Source: Gammaproteobacteria bacterium (GTDB taxonomy: Bacteria > Pseudomonadota > Gammaproteobacteria > Steroidobacterales > GCA-2729495). From it: a DNA stretch of 43,925 nt. Of this stretch, positions 24,823 through 34,715 are shown piece by piece. The stretch lies in NCBI GenBank assembly GCA_019454675.1, contig JACFNV010000010.1, positions 1-43,925 of the forward strand, read 5' to 3'. The translations under genes were made by a program, and so were the position numbers. Position 1 is the stretch's first letter. Each line of letters begins with the position of its first letter. The notes below the pieces were generated by a model. The model made no database searches and was not told the DNA's origin. It saw only the letters and a list, made by a program, of their open reading frames with translations.

Positions 24823-25167
24823 TCAGACCCGCTCTTTGATGCGGGCCGACTTGCCGCTGCGCTCGCGCAGGTAGTAGAGCTTGCCGCGACGCACGGCGCC
24901 ACGGCGCTTGACCTGGATGTCGGCCACCGCCGGGCTGTAGGTCGGGAATACGCGCTCGACGCCCTCGCCATGCGAGATCTTGCGCACGGTGAACGAGGAG
25001 TTCGCGCCACGGTTGCGCTTGGCGATCACCACGCCCTCGTAGGCCTGCAAGCGCTCGCGGTTGCCTTCCTTCACCCGCACCTGCACCACGACGGTATCGC
25101 CCGGCGCAAACTCGGGGACTTCGCGCTGCGTGAGTTCGGCCTCAAGCTCCTGGATTATCTTGCTCAT
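24823..25167 (-). CDS. rplS: 50S ribosomal protein L19
   Basis: The 114-aa protein is L19, which lies at the 30S-50S interface. It shows [54 protein letters not shown] and [18 protein letters not shown]. It is the fourth gene of rpsP-rimM-trmD-rplS. Confidence 0.98.
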   Translation of the reverse strand: MSKIIQELEAELTQREVPEFAPGDTVVVQVRVKEGNRERLQAYEGVVIAKRNRGANSSFTVRKISHGEGVERVFPTYSPAVADIQVKRRGAVRRGKLYYLRERSGKSARIKERV

Positions 25168-25224
25168 AGTCGTTCACCTGCTCCTGGCGCGCGGCCGCTG
25201 CCGGCAGCGCGTCGTTTGAAATCC

Positions 25225-25980
25225 CTACTCCGTCTCCACAGGCCCGGCGAGATACTCGTCGAGCAGCTGTTGTTCCTCTGCCGTCAGCACCCGCCCCTGC
25301 AGCAGCTCCGGGCGGCGCCGGCTGGTGCGCCCCAGCGCCTGCTGCAGGCGCCAGCGGCGGATCGCCTCGTGGTTGCCACCGAGCAGCACCGCGGGCACGC
25401 CGCGGCCATCCTCCAGCACCTCGGGCCGCGTGTAATGCGGATGGTCCAGCAGCTCGCCGCTGAACGAATCCGCCTGCGCCGACTCCTCGTCGCCCAGCAC
25501 GCCGGGCAGCAACCTGGTCACCGCATCGATCACGGCCAGCGCGGCCACCTCGCCGCCGCTCAGCACGAAATCACCCAGCGAAAGCTCGCAGTCCGCCTCG
25601 GCCTCCAGCAATCGCTCGTCGAAACCCTCATAACGCCCGCACACCAGCACCATGCCGCCCCAGCCGGCCATCTCGCGGGCCAGGGCCTGATCGAAGCGCC
25701 TGCCCTGCGGCCCGAGGAACACCACCCTGGCACCTGCCGGCAGCTGCTCCCGCGCGGCGCGGATCGCCTTTTGCACCGGTGCCACCTTCAGCACCATGCC
25801 CGGACCGCCACCATAGGGACGGTCATCGACGCTGCGATGCGGATCCTCGGCAAAGTCGCGCGGATTGACCGCCGCCACCCCTGCCAGCCCGCGCTCCAGC
25901 GCGCGGCCGCAGACGCCGTGGCCCACCGCCGCCGCCACCATCTCCGGGAACAGCGTCACCACCCGGAATTGCATCATCAC
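25225..25980 (-). CDS. trmD: tRNA (guanine-37-N1)-methyltransferase
   Basis: TrmD methylates G37 next to the anticodon to prevent frameshifting. The 251-aa protein has the deep trefoil knot text VFLGPQGRRFDQALA, VLVCGRYEGFDERLL and ELSLGDFVLSGGE, and the early DDRPYGGGPGMV loop. Three consecutive ATG codons at the start leave the exact N-terminus open. It starts 12 bases after rimM. Confidence 0.97.
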   Translation of the reverse strand: MMMQFRVVTLFPEMVAAAVGHGVCGRALERGLAGVAAVNPRDFAEDPHRSVDDRPYGGGPGMVLKVAPVQKAIRAAREQLPAGARVVFLGPQGRRFDQALAREMAGWGGMVLVCGRYEGFDERLLEAEADCELSLGDFVLSGGEVAALAVIDAVTRLLPGVLGDEESAQADSFSGELLDHPHYTRPEVLEDGRGVPAVLLGGNHEAIRRWRLQQALGRTSRRRPELLQGRVLTAEEQQLLDEYLAGPVETE

Positions 25981-25992
25981 CCAGCCGCAGCC

Positions 25993-26538
25993 TCAGAAAT
26001 CGGCGTCCCAGTCGACATCCATCGTGCCCGCCCCGAGGTCCACCGACCGGATGACATCCGGTACCAGAAAGGGCACCAGCCGGCGCCGCTCGCCCTGGAT
26101 CACCAGGACATCATTGGCACCGGTCTCCATGACATCCAGCACCTCGCCGAAGGCCACGCCATCATGGTTGCGCACCTGCAGCCCGATGAGGTCCGAGCAG
26201 TAGTATTCGCCTGCCCCGGCCTGCGCAAAGCGCTTGCGCGGCACGCGGATCGTGGCGCCGACCAGGCCACGGGCCAAGTCGCGGTCATCGACGCCGGCAA
26301 GCCGCGCGATGATGCCCTTGCCGTGCACGCTGCCGTCGAGCACCTCGTGCGACACCGGCGCTCCATCACCCACCAGCCACGGACCGTAGGAGAGGATGTT
26401 CTCCGGAGGATCGGTGTAGGAGTAGACCCGAAGCCACCCCTTGACGCCGTAGACGCCGGAAAGCGTGCCGACCTCGACCAGGTTCTCGCCGACTGCCATC
26501 GGCGGATCCGCCGGCCGGGCCCGTGGCACGGACTGCAC
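25993..26538 (-). CDS. rimM: Ribosome maturation factor RimM
   Basis: RimM assists 16S rRNA processing and 30S head assembly through S19. The protein has VEVGTLSGVYGVKGWLRVYSYTD, the RimM domain, and a C-terminal PRC barrel with YYCSDLIGLQVRNHDG and LVPFLVPDVIRSVDL. The GTG at 26538 (181 aa) follows an SD-like GAGGCGG that includes the rpsP stop; an ATG at 26499 (168 aa) is possible. Confidence 0.95.
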   Translation of the reverse strand: MQSVPRARPADPPMAVGENLVEVGTLSGVYGVKGWLRVYSYTDPPENILSYGPWLVGDGAPVSHEVLDGSVHGKGIIARLAGVDDRDLARGLVGATIRVPRKRFAQAGAGEYYCSDLIGLQVRNHDGVAFGEVLDVMETGANDVLVIQGERRRLVPFLVPDVIRSVDLGAGTMDVDWDADF

Positions 26539-26549
26539 CCCGCCCCGCC

Positions 26550-26825
26550 TCAGGCCGCGACGGCCCCTGGCGCAGCCTGTTGCGCAACCCGGTAGGAAGC
26601 GACCAGGTCCGCGACGCGATCGGACATCTGTGCACCCTGACCGACCCAGTGCTCGACCCGCGCGAGGTCGATCTTGAGCGCGACGTCATGCCCGGAAGCG
26701 ATGGGGTTGAAGTACCCCAGGCGCTCGAGATAGCGCCCGTCGCGGCGGTTGCGGCGGTCGGTTGCCACGATGTGGTAGAAGGGCCGCTTGGTGGCACCAC
26801 CACGGCTCAGTCGAATGATCACCAT
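26550..26825 (-). CDS. rpsP: 30S ribosomal protein S16
   Basis: The 91-aa S16 protein begins [19 protein letters not shown] and contains [19 protein letters not shown]. The ATG at 26825 is preceded by a strong GGAGG ribosome binding site; the longer frame upstream is dismissed. It heads the trmD operon. Confidence 0.98.
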   Translation of the reverse strand: MVIIRLSRGGATKRPFYHIVATDRRNRRDGRYLERLGYFNPIASGHDVALKIDLARVEHWVGQGAQMSDRVADLVASYRVAQQAAPGAVAA

Positions 26826-26900
26826 GCCAGTTCGTTTCCTCCGGAAATAAGCGCATCGGCCGGGCACCACCAACAGGCGCCGCCGCCGCGCAAACAGTGG

Positions 26901-26929
26901 ATTTTACGGGAATCGCCGGCGCCATGCAC
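26901..26929 (-). promoter_or_regulatory. rpsP operon promoter
   Basis: On the minus strand GTGCAT (26929-26924), a 17-base spacer ending in TTCCCG, and TAAAAT (26906-26901) precede the rpsP ATG by about 75 bases. The same arrangement is found before rpsF. Confidence 0.5.
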
Positions 26930-26991
26930 AGCTTTTTGGCGCCCACTCCACCAGGCTCCTGCCGGTAGCACCTCTTCCCGCCCGGGCGGCT

Positions 26992-28356
26992 TCAGCCGCC
27001 GGGAAAACGCCCCCCCATGCCACCCGGCAGGTTGCGCAGCGCCTTGCGCAGCCCGCCCTTGGAGAAGCGCTTCATCATCTTCTGCATCTGCTCGTGCTGC
27101 TTGAGCAGGCGGTTGATCTCGGGCACCGGCACACCCGCGCCGCGGGCGATGCGCTGGCGCCGCGAACCGTTGATGGTCTTCGGGAAGCGCCGCTCGGCAA
27201 GCGTCATGGAATTGATGATGGCGATCTGGCGGCGGATGGCGCGCGGATCCACCTGCCCCGCCAGCTTGTCGGCGGACATGCCGCCTGGCAGCGGCAGCTT
27301 GGCCAGCATGCCCTCGATCCCCCCCATGTTCAGCATCTGCTCGAGCTGCTCGCGCAGATCCGTCAGGTCGAAGCCCTTGCCCTTGCCGACCTTGCGCGCC
27401 AGCCGCTCGGCCTGCTCGCGATCGACCTGGCGGCCGATGTCCTCCACCAGTCCGAGCACATCGCCCATGCCGAGGATGCGCGTGGCCATCCGCCCGGGGA
27501 CGAAGGACTCGAAGGCGGGCAGCTTCTCGCCAGTACCGACGAACTTGATCGGCTGGCCGGTGACCGCACGTGCGGAAAGCGCCGCGCCGCCACGGGCATC
27601 GCCATCGACCTTGGTGAGAATGATGCCGGTGACCGGCAGCGTCTCGGCAAAGGCACGGGCGGCATTGACCGCATCCTGGCCGGCCATGCTGTCGAGGACG
27701 AACAGCGTCTCGGCCGGCGTGGTCGCCGCGTGCAGCTCGCGCAGCTCGGCCAGCAGCTCGTCGTCGAGCCGGGTGCGCCCGGCGGTGTCGAGGATGAGCA
27801 CATCGGCCTGCTCGCGCCGCGCCTGCTCGAGCGCACGCCTGGCGATGTCCAGCGGCCTTTCCGCGGGACTGGCCAGAGCACAGCTGACCCCCACCTGGGC
27901 GGCGAGGCGCTCGAGCTGCAGCATGGCGGCGGGACGGCGGGTATCGAGGCTGACCAGCATCGGCCGGCGCCCCATGCGCTCCTTGAGGTGGAGCGCGAGC
28001 TTGGCGGAGCTGGTGGTCTTGCCGCCGCCCTGCAGGCCGACCATCAGGATCGGCACCGGCGGCTGCTGGCGCAGGTTGATCTCCACCGCCTCGTTGCCCA
28101 GCTGGACGGTGATCTCCTTCTGCAGGATGGCGATGAAGGCCTGCCCCGGGTTGAGGCTGCGGTTGATCTCGGTGCCGACGGCCTGCTGCTGGACGCGCTC
28201 GACCAGGTCGCGCACCACCGGCAGGGCAACGTCCGCCTCGATGAGGGCGCGCCGCACCTCCCTGACCGCATCCTGGATGTTCTCGTCGGTCAGGCGGCCA
28301 CGACCGCGCACCTGGTCGACAACCTGGCGCAGCCTGTCAGTCAGATTGGCAAACAA
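26992..28356 (-). CDS. ffh: Signal recognition particle protein Ffh
   Basis: Ffh binds signal sequences and 4.5S RNA and targets proteins to the membrane. The 454-aa GTPase has the N domain, G1 GLQGGGKTTS, DTAGR, TKVDGDARGG and a methionine-rich M domain with the RNA-binding segment INGSRRQRIARGAG. The start is TTG at 28356, because the family N-terminus F-x-N-L-T-x-R-L follows it directly and AGGGGAGAA lies just upstream. Confidence 0.97.
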   Translation of the reverse strand: MFANLTDRLRQVVDQVRGRGRLTDENIQDAVREVRRALIEADVALPVVRDLVERVQQQAVGTEINRSLNPGQAFIAILQKEITVQLGNEAVEINLRQQPPVPILMVGLQGGGKTTSSAKLALHLKERMGRRPMLVSLDTRRPAAMLQLERLAAQVGVSCALASPAERPLDIARRALEQARREQADVLILDTAGRTRLDDELLAELRELHAATTPAETLFVLDSMAGQDAVNAARAFAETLPVTGIILTKVDGDARGGAALSARAVTGQPIKFVGTGEKLPAFESFVPGRMATRILGMGDVLGLVEDIGRQVDREQAERLARKVGKGKGFDLTDLREQLEQMLNMGGIEGMLAKLPLPGGMSADKLAGQVDPRAIRRQIAIINSMTLAERRFPKTINGSRRQRIARGAGVPVPEINRLLKQHEQMQKMMKRFSKGGLRKALRNLPGGMGGRFPGG

Positions 28357-28530
28357 GCGGATTCTCCCCTGCGGAACCGGGAAAACCGCTCCCGGCACGA
28401 GCTCGCATCTTAACGGCAAACCCCGCCCGGATGCGCGGGCGCCCGGTGACCCGGCGGGGCTTTGTCCTTGACACCGGCGCCAGCCTTTCGCAACGATGGC
28501 CCTCTTTGCGACGCAGGAGATCCTTTCAAC

Positions 28531-29835
28531 TTGGGCATCGACATCCCGCCGGGTGCGTTACTGGGATTTCTGGCTTTCCTGCTGCTCTGCTCCGCGTTCT
28601 TCTCCGGCACGGAAACCGCGTTGATGTCGGTCAACCGGTACCGGCTGCGCCATCTCGCCGGCACCGGCCACCGTGGCGCCCGCTTTGCCGAGGCGCTGCT
28701 GAAGCGCCCCGACCGCCTGATCGGCGTCATCCTGTTCTGCAACAACCTCGTCAACAACGCCTTTGCCGGGTTGGTGGCCGTCATCGCCCTCGAGCTCGGC
28801 GGACCCGCGGGAGCCGCCGTCGGCACCGTGGTGGCGACCGTCCTGCTGCTGATCTTCGGCGAGGTCACACCCAAGACCTACGCCGCCGTGCGCCCGGAGG
28901 GACTCGCCTTCACCGGCGCCCACTTCTACCACTTCACGCTGCGCTTCCTGCGCCCGATCACCTGGTCGGTGACGCTGATCACGCTGTTTTCCAACGGCAT
29001 CCTGCACCTGCTCGGCATGCGTCCGGAGGAACAGGAAGGCCACAACCTGACGATGGAAGAGCTGCGCACGATCCTGCTGGAATCCGGCACGCTGCTGCCG
29101 CACAAGCGCCACGAGATCATGATGCGGGTGCTGGAACTCGGCGAGATCAGCGTCGAGGACATCATGATCCCGCAGGGCGAGGTGGTGGGCATCGACCTCA
29201 GCGATGACTGGGAGAAGATCATCGACACCATCCGCCACAGCGGCTACACCCGCCTGCCGGTCTATCGCGAGGCGATCGACAACGTCGTCGGCCTGCTCCA
29301 CGTCAAGCGGCTCATCGCCCAGACCGACCTCGCCACGCTGTCGCCGGCCACACTCGAGGCGCTGCTCGACGAGCCCTACTTCGTGCCCGAGGCAACCCCG
29401 CTCAACAAGCAACTGGTGCAGTTCCAGCGCAGCCGCCAGCGCACCGCCTTCGTGGTCGACGAGTACGGCGACATCCAGGGCATCGCCACGCTCGAGGACC
29501 TGCTGGAGGAGATCGTCGGCGACTTCACCAGCGAGCCGACCAGCAGCGGCGCCGAGGCGCCGCGCCGGGACGAGGTGGCGGGTGGCTACCTCGTGGATGC
29601 CGGCACCAACGTGCGGGTGCTCAACCGCACCATGCACTGGGCACTGCCGACCGATGGCCCCAAGACCCTCAACGGGCTGATCCTCGACAAGCTGGGCGCC
29701 ATCCCGCGCAAGGGCACCCGCCTCAGCCTCAACGGCTATGCAGTGGAAATCCTCCAGGTGCGGGGGAACGTCGTCGAGACCGTGCGCATCCGCCTGCCGG
29801 GCGACGCACCGCGGGGCCCGGCCGCCGCGGTCTAG
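28531..29835 (+). CDS. CNNM/CorC-family membrane protein (HlyC/CorC type)
   Basis: The 434-aa protein has an N-terminal DUF21 (CNNM) transmembrane domain (about 10-170, FLLLCSAFFSGTETALMSVN as hallmark), a CBS pair (about 190-320) and a C-terminal CorC_HlyC domain starting near EYGDIQGIATLEDLLEEIVGD. Family members take part in magnesium and cobalt handling. The TTG at 28531 follows AGGAG by 11 bases; a TTG at 28462 would add 23 residues of poor quality. Its stop overlaps that of radA. Confidence 0.9.
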   Translation: MGIDIPPGALLGFLAFLLLCSAFFSGTETALMSVNRYRLRHLAGTGHRGARFAEALLKRPDRLIGVILFCNNLVNNAFAGLVAVIALELGGPAGAAVGTVVATVLLLIFGEVTPKTYAAVRPEGLAFTGAHFYHFTLRFLRPITWSVTLITLFSNGILHLLGMRPEEQEGHNLTMEELRTILLESGTLLPHKRHEIMMRVLELGEISVEDIMIPQGEVVGIDLSDDWEKIIDTIRHSGYTRLPVYREAIDNVVGLLHVKRLIAQTDLATLSPATLEALLDEPYFVPEATPLNKQLVQFQRSRQRTAFVVDEYGDIQGIATLEDLLEEIVGDFTSEPTSSGAEAPRRDEVAGGYLVDAGTNVRVLNRTMHWALPTDGPKTLNGLILDKLGAIPRKGTRLSLNGYAVEILQVRGNVVETVRIRLPGDAPRGPAAAV

Positions 29836-31190
29836 GCGCCACCCCCGGGGAGCAGGCGCAGGGCCTCGGCGAGGCGGCTGACACCCAGCACCTCGATGCC
29901 GGCCGGCGGGCGGCGCGGCCGGTTGCCCTGCGGCACGATCGCGCGCCCGAAGCCGAGCTTGGCAGCCTCGCGGATGCGCTCCTCGCCAAAGGCCACCGGC
30001 CTGATCTCGCCGCCAAGCCCCACCTCGCCGAACACCACGACATCGGCCGGCAAGGCCTCGCCGTGGTGGCTGGAGGCCACCGCCGCCAGCAATGCCAGGT
30101 CCGCCGCGGTCTCGGCGATGCGCACGCCGCCGACCACGTTGACGAAGACATCATCCTCATGGGTGCGCAAGCCGCCGTGGCGATGCAGGACCGCCAGCAA
30201 CAGCGCCAGGCGGTTGGGGTCCACGCCCACCGCCAGGCGCCGCGAAGGACCGCCGCCACCGCGATCGGTCAGCGCCTGCACCTCCACCAGCAGCGGCCGG
30301 GTGCCCTGGTGCAGCACGGTCACCGCGGCGCCCGCCACGCGCTCCGCCGGCGCGGAAAGGAAGATCGCCGAGGGGTTGCGCACCTCGCGCAGGCCGGTCT
30401 CGCCCATGGCAAAGATGCCCAGCTCGTTGGCGGCACCGAAGCGGTTCTTGACCGAGCGCAGGAGGCGGAAGCGGCTGCTTGCCTCGTCCTCGAAATAAAG
30501 CACGGCATCGACCATGTGCTCGAGCATCCGCGGCCCCGCGATCACCCCCTCCTTGGTGACGTGGCCGATCAGCACGATGGCCATGCCGCGGGTCTTGGCG
30601 AGCTGGATCAGCCGCGCGGTGGACTCGCGCAGCTGGCTGGGCGTACCGGGCGCCGAGGGAATGTCGGCCACCGACAAGGTCTGGATGGAATCGATGATCA
30701 GGCAGGCGCTGCCGAGCTCGCCTGCGGCGGCGATGACATCATCCGCATCGGTGGTGGCCAGCACGGTGACCGCGGCCGGGTCGAGGCCCAGGCGCCTGGC
30801 ACGCAGCGCCACCTGCTCCGCCGATTCCTCGCCGCTCACGTACAGCACCGGCCAGTCGTCGCGGGCACGCCCCGCCACCTGCAGCAGCAGCGTGGACTTG
30901 CCGATGCCGGGCGCACCGCCCACGAGGATGATGGAGCCGGGCACCAGCCCGCCGCCCAGCACCCGGTCCAGTTCGCCGATGCCCGTGGGATGGCGTTCGA
31001 CCGCCACCGGCGGCAACTCGGACAGCCGCCTCGGCAGGGCGGCGGCGCGTCGCCGGGGGGTGCGTGCCGGCGCGGCGCCCGCCTCGGCCTGCAGGCTGTT
31101 CCAGGCCCCGCAGCCAGGGCACTGCCCCTGCCACTTCAGGCTGGTGGTGCCGCACTCGATGCAGCGGTAGGCGGTCTGCGTCCTGCTCAT
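29832..31190 (-). CDS. radA: DNA repair protein RadA
   Basis: RadA is a RecA-like branch migration factor. The 452-aa protein has a C4 zinc finger (CIECG and CPGCG, about 10-32), Walker A GGAPGIGKST, the KNRFG motif in SVKNRFGAANE, and a C-terminal Lon-like domain with VVFGEVGLGGEIRP. The palindrome CTAG at 29832-29835 supplies the TAG stop of this gene and, on the other strand, of the CNNM gene. Confidence 0.97.
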   Translation of the reverse strand: MSRTQTAYRCIECGTTSLKWQGQCPGCGAWNSLQAEAGAAPARTPRRRAAALPRRLSELPPVAVERHPTGIGELDRVLGGGLVPGSIILVGGAPGIGKSTLLLQVAGRARDDWPVLYVSGEESAEQVALRARRLGLDPAAVTVLATTDADDVIAAAGELGSACLIIDSIQTLSVADIPSAPGTPSQLRESTARLIQLAKTRGMAIVLIGHVTKEGVIAGPRMLEHMVDAVLYFEDEASSRFRLLRSVKNRFGAANELGIFAMGETGLREVRNPSAIFLSAPAERVAGAAVTVLHQGTRPLLVEVQALTDRGGGGPSRRLAVGVDPNRLALLLAVLHRHGGLRTHEDDVFVNVVGGVRIAETAADLALLAAVASSHHGEALPADVVVFGEVGLGGEIRPVAFGEERIREAAKLGFGRAIVPQGNRPRRPPAGIEVLGVSRLAEALRLLPGGGA

Positions 31191-31309
31191 GGGTGAAGTG
31201 TGATCCTGGTCACGGAGCCGGAAAGCGTCCGGCGGGCGAAGTTGCCGCCGGCCGGAGAATTCCAACGCGGTTCTCAGTTGGTTGCTGGCGGCCTCGATAC
31301 TATGTCCAA

Positions 31310-33886
31310 ATGCGTGCGTGGGACAGTCTCATCAGGGGCGGATCACTGCGGTTGGCACCGGCTGCCCTCGGCATCCTGCTGACCGGCCTGCTGCTGCTGT
31401 TGCCCCCCCTGTCGGCGCCCATCGAGAGGAGCGTCTATGACGGCATGCTCGGCTTCCTCGGCGGAACGGGCAGCCCGCAGATCGTCCTCGTCGATACCCG
31501 CAGCATCGATCAGGAGGTCGCCAGCCTCTGGGACGCTCCCGCCTTTCCACAACTGCTGAAGACCCTGGGCGAGGCCGGCGCACGCCTGGTGCTGCCGCTC
31601 GACCCGCCGCCGACAAGCGGCGCCTTCCCCGACTCGACGCAGATCGCCGCACTGGCGGAAATCGCCAGACGGGATGCCGGCGCACCGCGCAGCGTCGCGG
31701 CCGCCGAGGCCTTCGAGAAGCGTCTGGGCGACATGCGCCGACACGCCGAGCTGCAGGCCGCCACCCTCTCTGCCATCGGCAACCTGCGCAACACCCTGGT
31801 GACGGTGCCGATCTTCGAGGGCGCACGCCTGGGCAGCCTGGCTGCCGGCGGCAGCTGCACCCGGCACCTGCTGAAAACCGATGCCACGGAAGCTGCCGGG
31901 GGCATGCGGCAGGCGCGCGCCATCGCCGCCCCCCCCGATGCACTGTGCCGCGAACTGCTGGGCGCCGGGCATGCCGAATTCTGGGCCGACGCCGATGGCG
32001 TGGTCCGCCACCATGAGCTGCTGGTCGGCGTTCCCGGTGGGCAACTGCCCTCGCTGGCCCTGCGTGCAGCACTCAGCCTGAGCTTCCCCAGCGGCAAGCC
32101 GCCGCTGCTCGATGCCCGCTCGCTCAGCTGGGACAACACCCGGCTGCGCACCTCGGCCGGAGCCGGGCTCCTGATGCGCTTTTACCCGGCTGCCGATGCA
32201 CAGGCCGGCCCCTTCGAGACCATCGACGCGCGGGAGCTGCTGGACTCGCCCGCAGCCAAGCAACGGCTGGGCGGGCGCATCGTGCTGCTCGGGCATGCCG
32301 ACCTCTCAGCAAGCGATGCCGGCTACGCAACACCCACGGGGCAGCACGCATCGGCCGCCGTGCTGCTGGCAACCGCACTCTCCAACATCCTGCAGGATGA
32401 TTACATCGTGCAGCCGGCCTGGGGCATCTGGCTGCAACTTGGCCTGATGGCGCTGGTCGGCATCCTCGCATTGCTCTACATGCGCAGGATGCCCATGACG
32501 CTGGCACTGGCGATCAGCCTGTGCATCGCTGCGGCGGCACTCGCCAGCGAAGCCTATCTACTGCTGGGCCCGGGCCTGTGGCTCAGCCTCGGCGGCACCG
32601 CCCTCTTTGCGGTGCTGGCAAACCTCACGGCCCGCATCAGCCTGGCGAAGGCACCGACCGCCGAGCGCACGGGCGCAAAGCAGGTAGATGCGCCCGGCGC
32701 CAGCCAGCACGCCGCGGATCCGGCTCCCAGCGCAGAGGAAGAACTCGACCTGGCCTTTTCCGTCCTGCGCCAGCAGGTGCCCAGCCAGCAGGTCAAGGAG
32801 CGCCTCTACGAGATCGCGCTCGAGCATGCGCGCCGGCGCGACCTGGCCAAGGCCGAGCGCGTGCTCAAGCACCTGGCAGGCATCGACCCCGGCTATCGCC
32901 GTGCCGGCGAAAAGCTGCAGAAGCTGGCCGGCATGCGCAGCAACCTCGCGCCGGCTGCCAGCAGCGGGGCTGCGGCGGGAACACCGGGCATGAGGCCGGT
33001 CCTGCAACCGATGATGGAGCCGCCGGTACTCCAGGGCCAGACCATCGGTCGCTACCGGATCGAGGAGGCGATCGGCCGCGGCGCCATGGCCACCGTGTAC
33101 CTCGGCCTCGACCCGAAGATCAACCGGCGGGTGGCCATCAAGACCATCGCGCTGGCCGACGAATTCGATGATTCCGACCTCGACAACGCACGGGCGCAGT
33201 TCCTGCGCGAGGCCGAGTCGGCCGGGCGCCTCAACCATCCACACATCATCAACATCTACGATGCCGGCGAGGACGGCCAGGTGGCCTACCTGGCGATGGA
33301 ATACTTCCCCGGCAAGCCGCTCAGCCACTACGTGCAGCAGGGCCAGCTGCTGCCGGTGCACCGGGTGCTGGAACTGATGGCCCGCGCCGCCGAGGCGCTG
33401 CATTACGCGCATGGCCAGCACGTCGTGCATCGCGACGTGAAGCCTGCCAACATCATGTACGATCGCGACACGGACACGCTGAAAATCACCGATTTCGGCA
33501 TCGCGCGACTGACCGACAGCAGCCGCACCAAGACCGGCATCATCCTGGGAACGCCCTCCTACATGTCACCCGAACAACTGGCAGGCACCAACGTGACCGG
33601 GCAATCGGACCTGTTCTCGCTGGGCATCACGCTCTACCAGCTGCTGACGGGGTCCCCGCCGTTCCGTGCCGATTCCATCCCGCGCCTGATGCAGAAGATC
33701 AGCCACGAACAGCATGCACCGGTGACCCAGGTGCGCGAGGACCTGCCCGCCTGCCTCGACGAGATCATCGACACCGTGCTCGCCAAGGACCCATCGAACA
33801 GGTATCCCAGCGGACGGGCCATGGCGGTTGCCCTGCGCAATTGCTGCGCGAAGCTCAACGCCCTCCCCGCCGTCCGCTCTGCATGA
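31310..33886 (+). CDS. CHASE2-domain serine/threonine protein kinase
   Basis: The 858-aa receptor-like kinase has an N-terminal membrane segment (about 14-34), a periplasmic CHASE2 sensor (about 35-365), three further membrane segments (about 371-445), a linker with a TPR-like helical stretch (QQVKERLYEIALEHARRRDLAKAERVLKHL), and a C-terminal Hanks kinase beginning GRYRIEEAIGRG at about 580. Lys611 in VAIKT, HRDVKPAN at 707, DFG at 728 and GTPSYMSPEQ are intact, so it should be active. The stop overlaps the PP2C ATG as ATGA. The ligand is unknown. Confidence 0.93.
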   Translation: MRAWDSLIRGGSLRLAPAALGILLTGLLLLLPPLSAPIERSVYDGMLGFLGGTGSPQIVLVDTRSIDQEVASLWDAPAFPQLLKTLGEAGARLVLPLDPPPTSGAFPDSTQIAALAEIARRDAGAPRSVAAAEAFEKRLGDMRRHAELQAATLSAIGNLRNTLVTVPIFEGARLGSLAAGGSCTRHLLKTDATEAAGGMRQARAIAAPPDALCRELLGAGHAEFWADADGVVRHHELLVGVPGGQLPSLALRAALSLSFPSGKPPLLDARSLSWDNTRLRTSAGAGLLMRFYPAADAQAGPFETIDARELLDSPAAKQRLGGRIVLLGHADLSASDAGYATPTGQHASAAVLLATALSNILQDDYIVQPAWGIWLQLGLMALVGILALLYMRRMPMTLALAISLCIAAAALASEAYLLLGPGLWLSLGGTALFAVLANLTARISLAKAPTAERTGAKQVDAPGASQHAADPAPSAEEELDLAFSVLRQQVPSQQVKERLYEIALEHARRRDLAKAERVLKHLAGIDPGYRRAGEKLQKLAGMRSNLAPAASSGAAAGTPGMRPVLQPMMEPPVLQGQTIGRYRIEEAIGRGAMATVYLGLDPKINRRVAIKTIALADEFDDSDLDNARAQFLREAESAGRLNHPHIINIYDAGEDGQVAYLAMEYFPGKPLSHYVQQGQLLPVHRVLELMARAAEALHYAHGQHVVHRDVKPANIMYDRDTDTLKITDFGIARLTDSSRTKTGIILGTPSYMSPEQLAGTNVTGQSDLFSLGITLYQLLTGSPPFRADSIPRLMQKISHEQHAPVTQVREDLPACLDEIIDTVLAKDPSNRYPSGRAMAVALRNCCAKLNALPAVRSA

Positions 33887-34707
33887 GCCTGCGCGACAAA
33901 ATCCGCACGGTGCAGCTCAGCGACGTGGGCCGCGTCCGCGAGCACAACGAGGACGCCATCGGCAGCAATCCCGAGCTCGGCCTGCTGGTGCTGGCGGACG
34001 GCATGGGCGGCTACAACGCCGGCGAAGTCGCCAGCGGCATCGCGGTGAGGACCACGCTCGACCTGGTTGCCAGCGCCTGCCTGCATGCCGAGCGCACCGC
34101 CCCCGATCCGCACACGCAGCTGATGCACCAGAGCATCATCCTGCGCGATGCCATCGCCCGCGCCAACAAGATCATCCACCAGACCGCCCACAGCCAGCGC
34201 CGCTGCGAGGGCATGGGCACCACCATCGTCGCCCTGCTGTTCCACGACAACCGGGTATCGGTTGCGCACGTCGGCGACTCGCGCATCTACCGCATGCGGG
34301 GCGGCCGCCTCGAACAGATCACGCTGGACCATTCGCTGCTCCAGGAACTGGTCGATCGCGGCTATTATTCGCCGAGCGAGGCGGCCCGCTCGACCAACCG
34401 CAACTACGTCACCCGGGCGCTGGGCGTCGAGGCCACGGTGGAGGTCGATGTCCGGGAGGAGGAGGTACGGCCCGGCGACGTCTACCTGATGTGCTCCGAC
34501 GGCCTCTCGGACATGGTGGACAATGAGGACATCCAGTTAACGATCAGCACTTTTAATGCTAATCTTGACGTGGCGGGTCAGCAGCTGATCAAGCTCAGCA
34601 ATGACCATGGGGGCAAGGACAACGTCTCGGTGATCCTGGCACAGGTATTGGAAGCCTTTCCGGCCCGATCGGGGTTGTTCACCAGGGTCAAGGGCATTTT
34701 CAGGTAG
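33883..34707 (+). CDS. PP2C-family serine/threonine phosphatase
   Basis: The 274-aa metal-dependent phosphatase has the motifs SDVGRVREHNEDAIG, VLADGMGGYNAGEVAS, VAHVGDSRIYRMR, MCSDGLSDMVDNEDI and KDNVSVIL with the metal-binding aspartates present. It is a Stp/PrpC-like soluble enzyme and most likely reverses phosphorylation by the coupled kinase. The ATG at 33883 is inside the kinase stop. Confidence 0.95.
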   Translation: MSLRDKIRTVQLSDVGRVREHNEDAIGSNPELGLLVLADGMGGYNAGEVASGIAVRTTLDLVASACLHAERTAPDPHTQLMHQSIILRDAIARANKIIHQTAHSQRRCEGMGTTIVALLFHDNRVSVAHVGDSRIYRMRGGRLEQITLDHSLLQELVDRGYYSPSEAARSTNRNYVTRALGVEATVEVDVREEEVRPGDVYLMCSDGLSDMVDNEDIQLTISTFNANLDVAGQQLIKLSNDHGGKDNVSVILAQVLEAFPARSGLFTRVKGIFR

Positions 34708-34715
34708 CCTCAACT

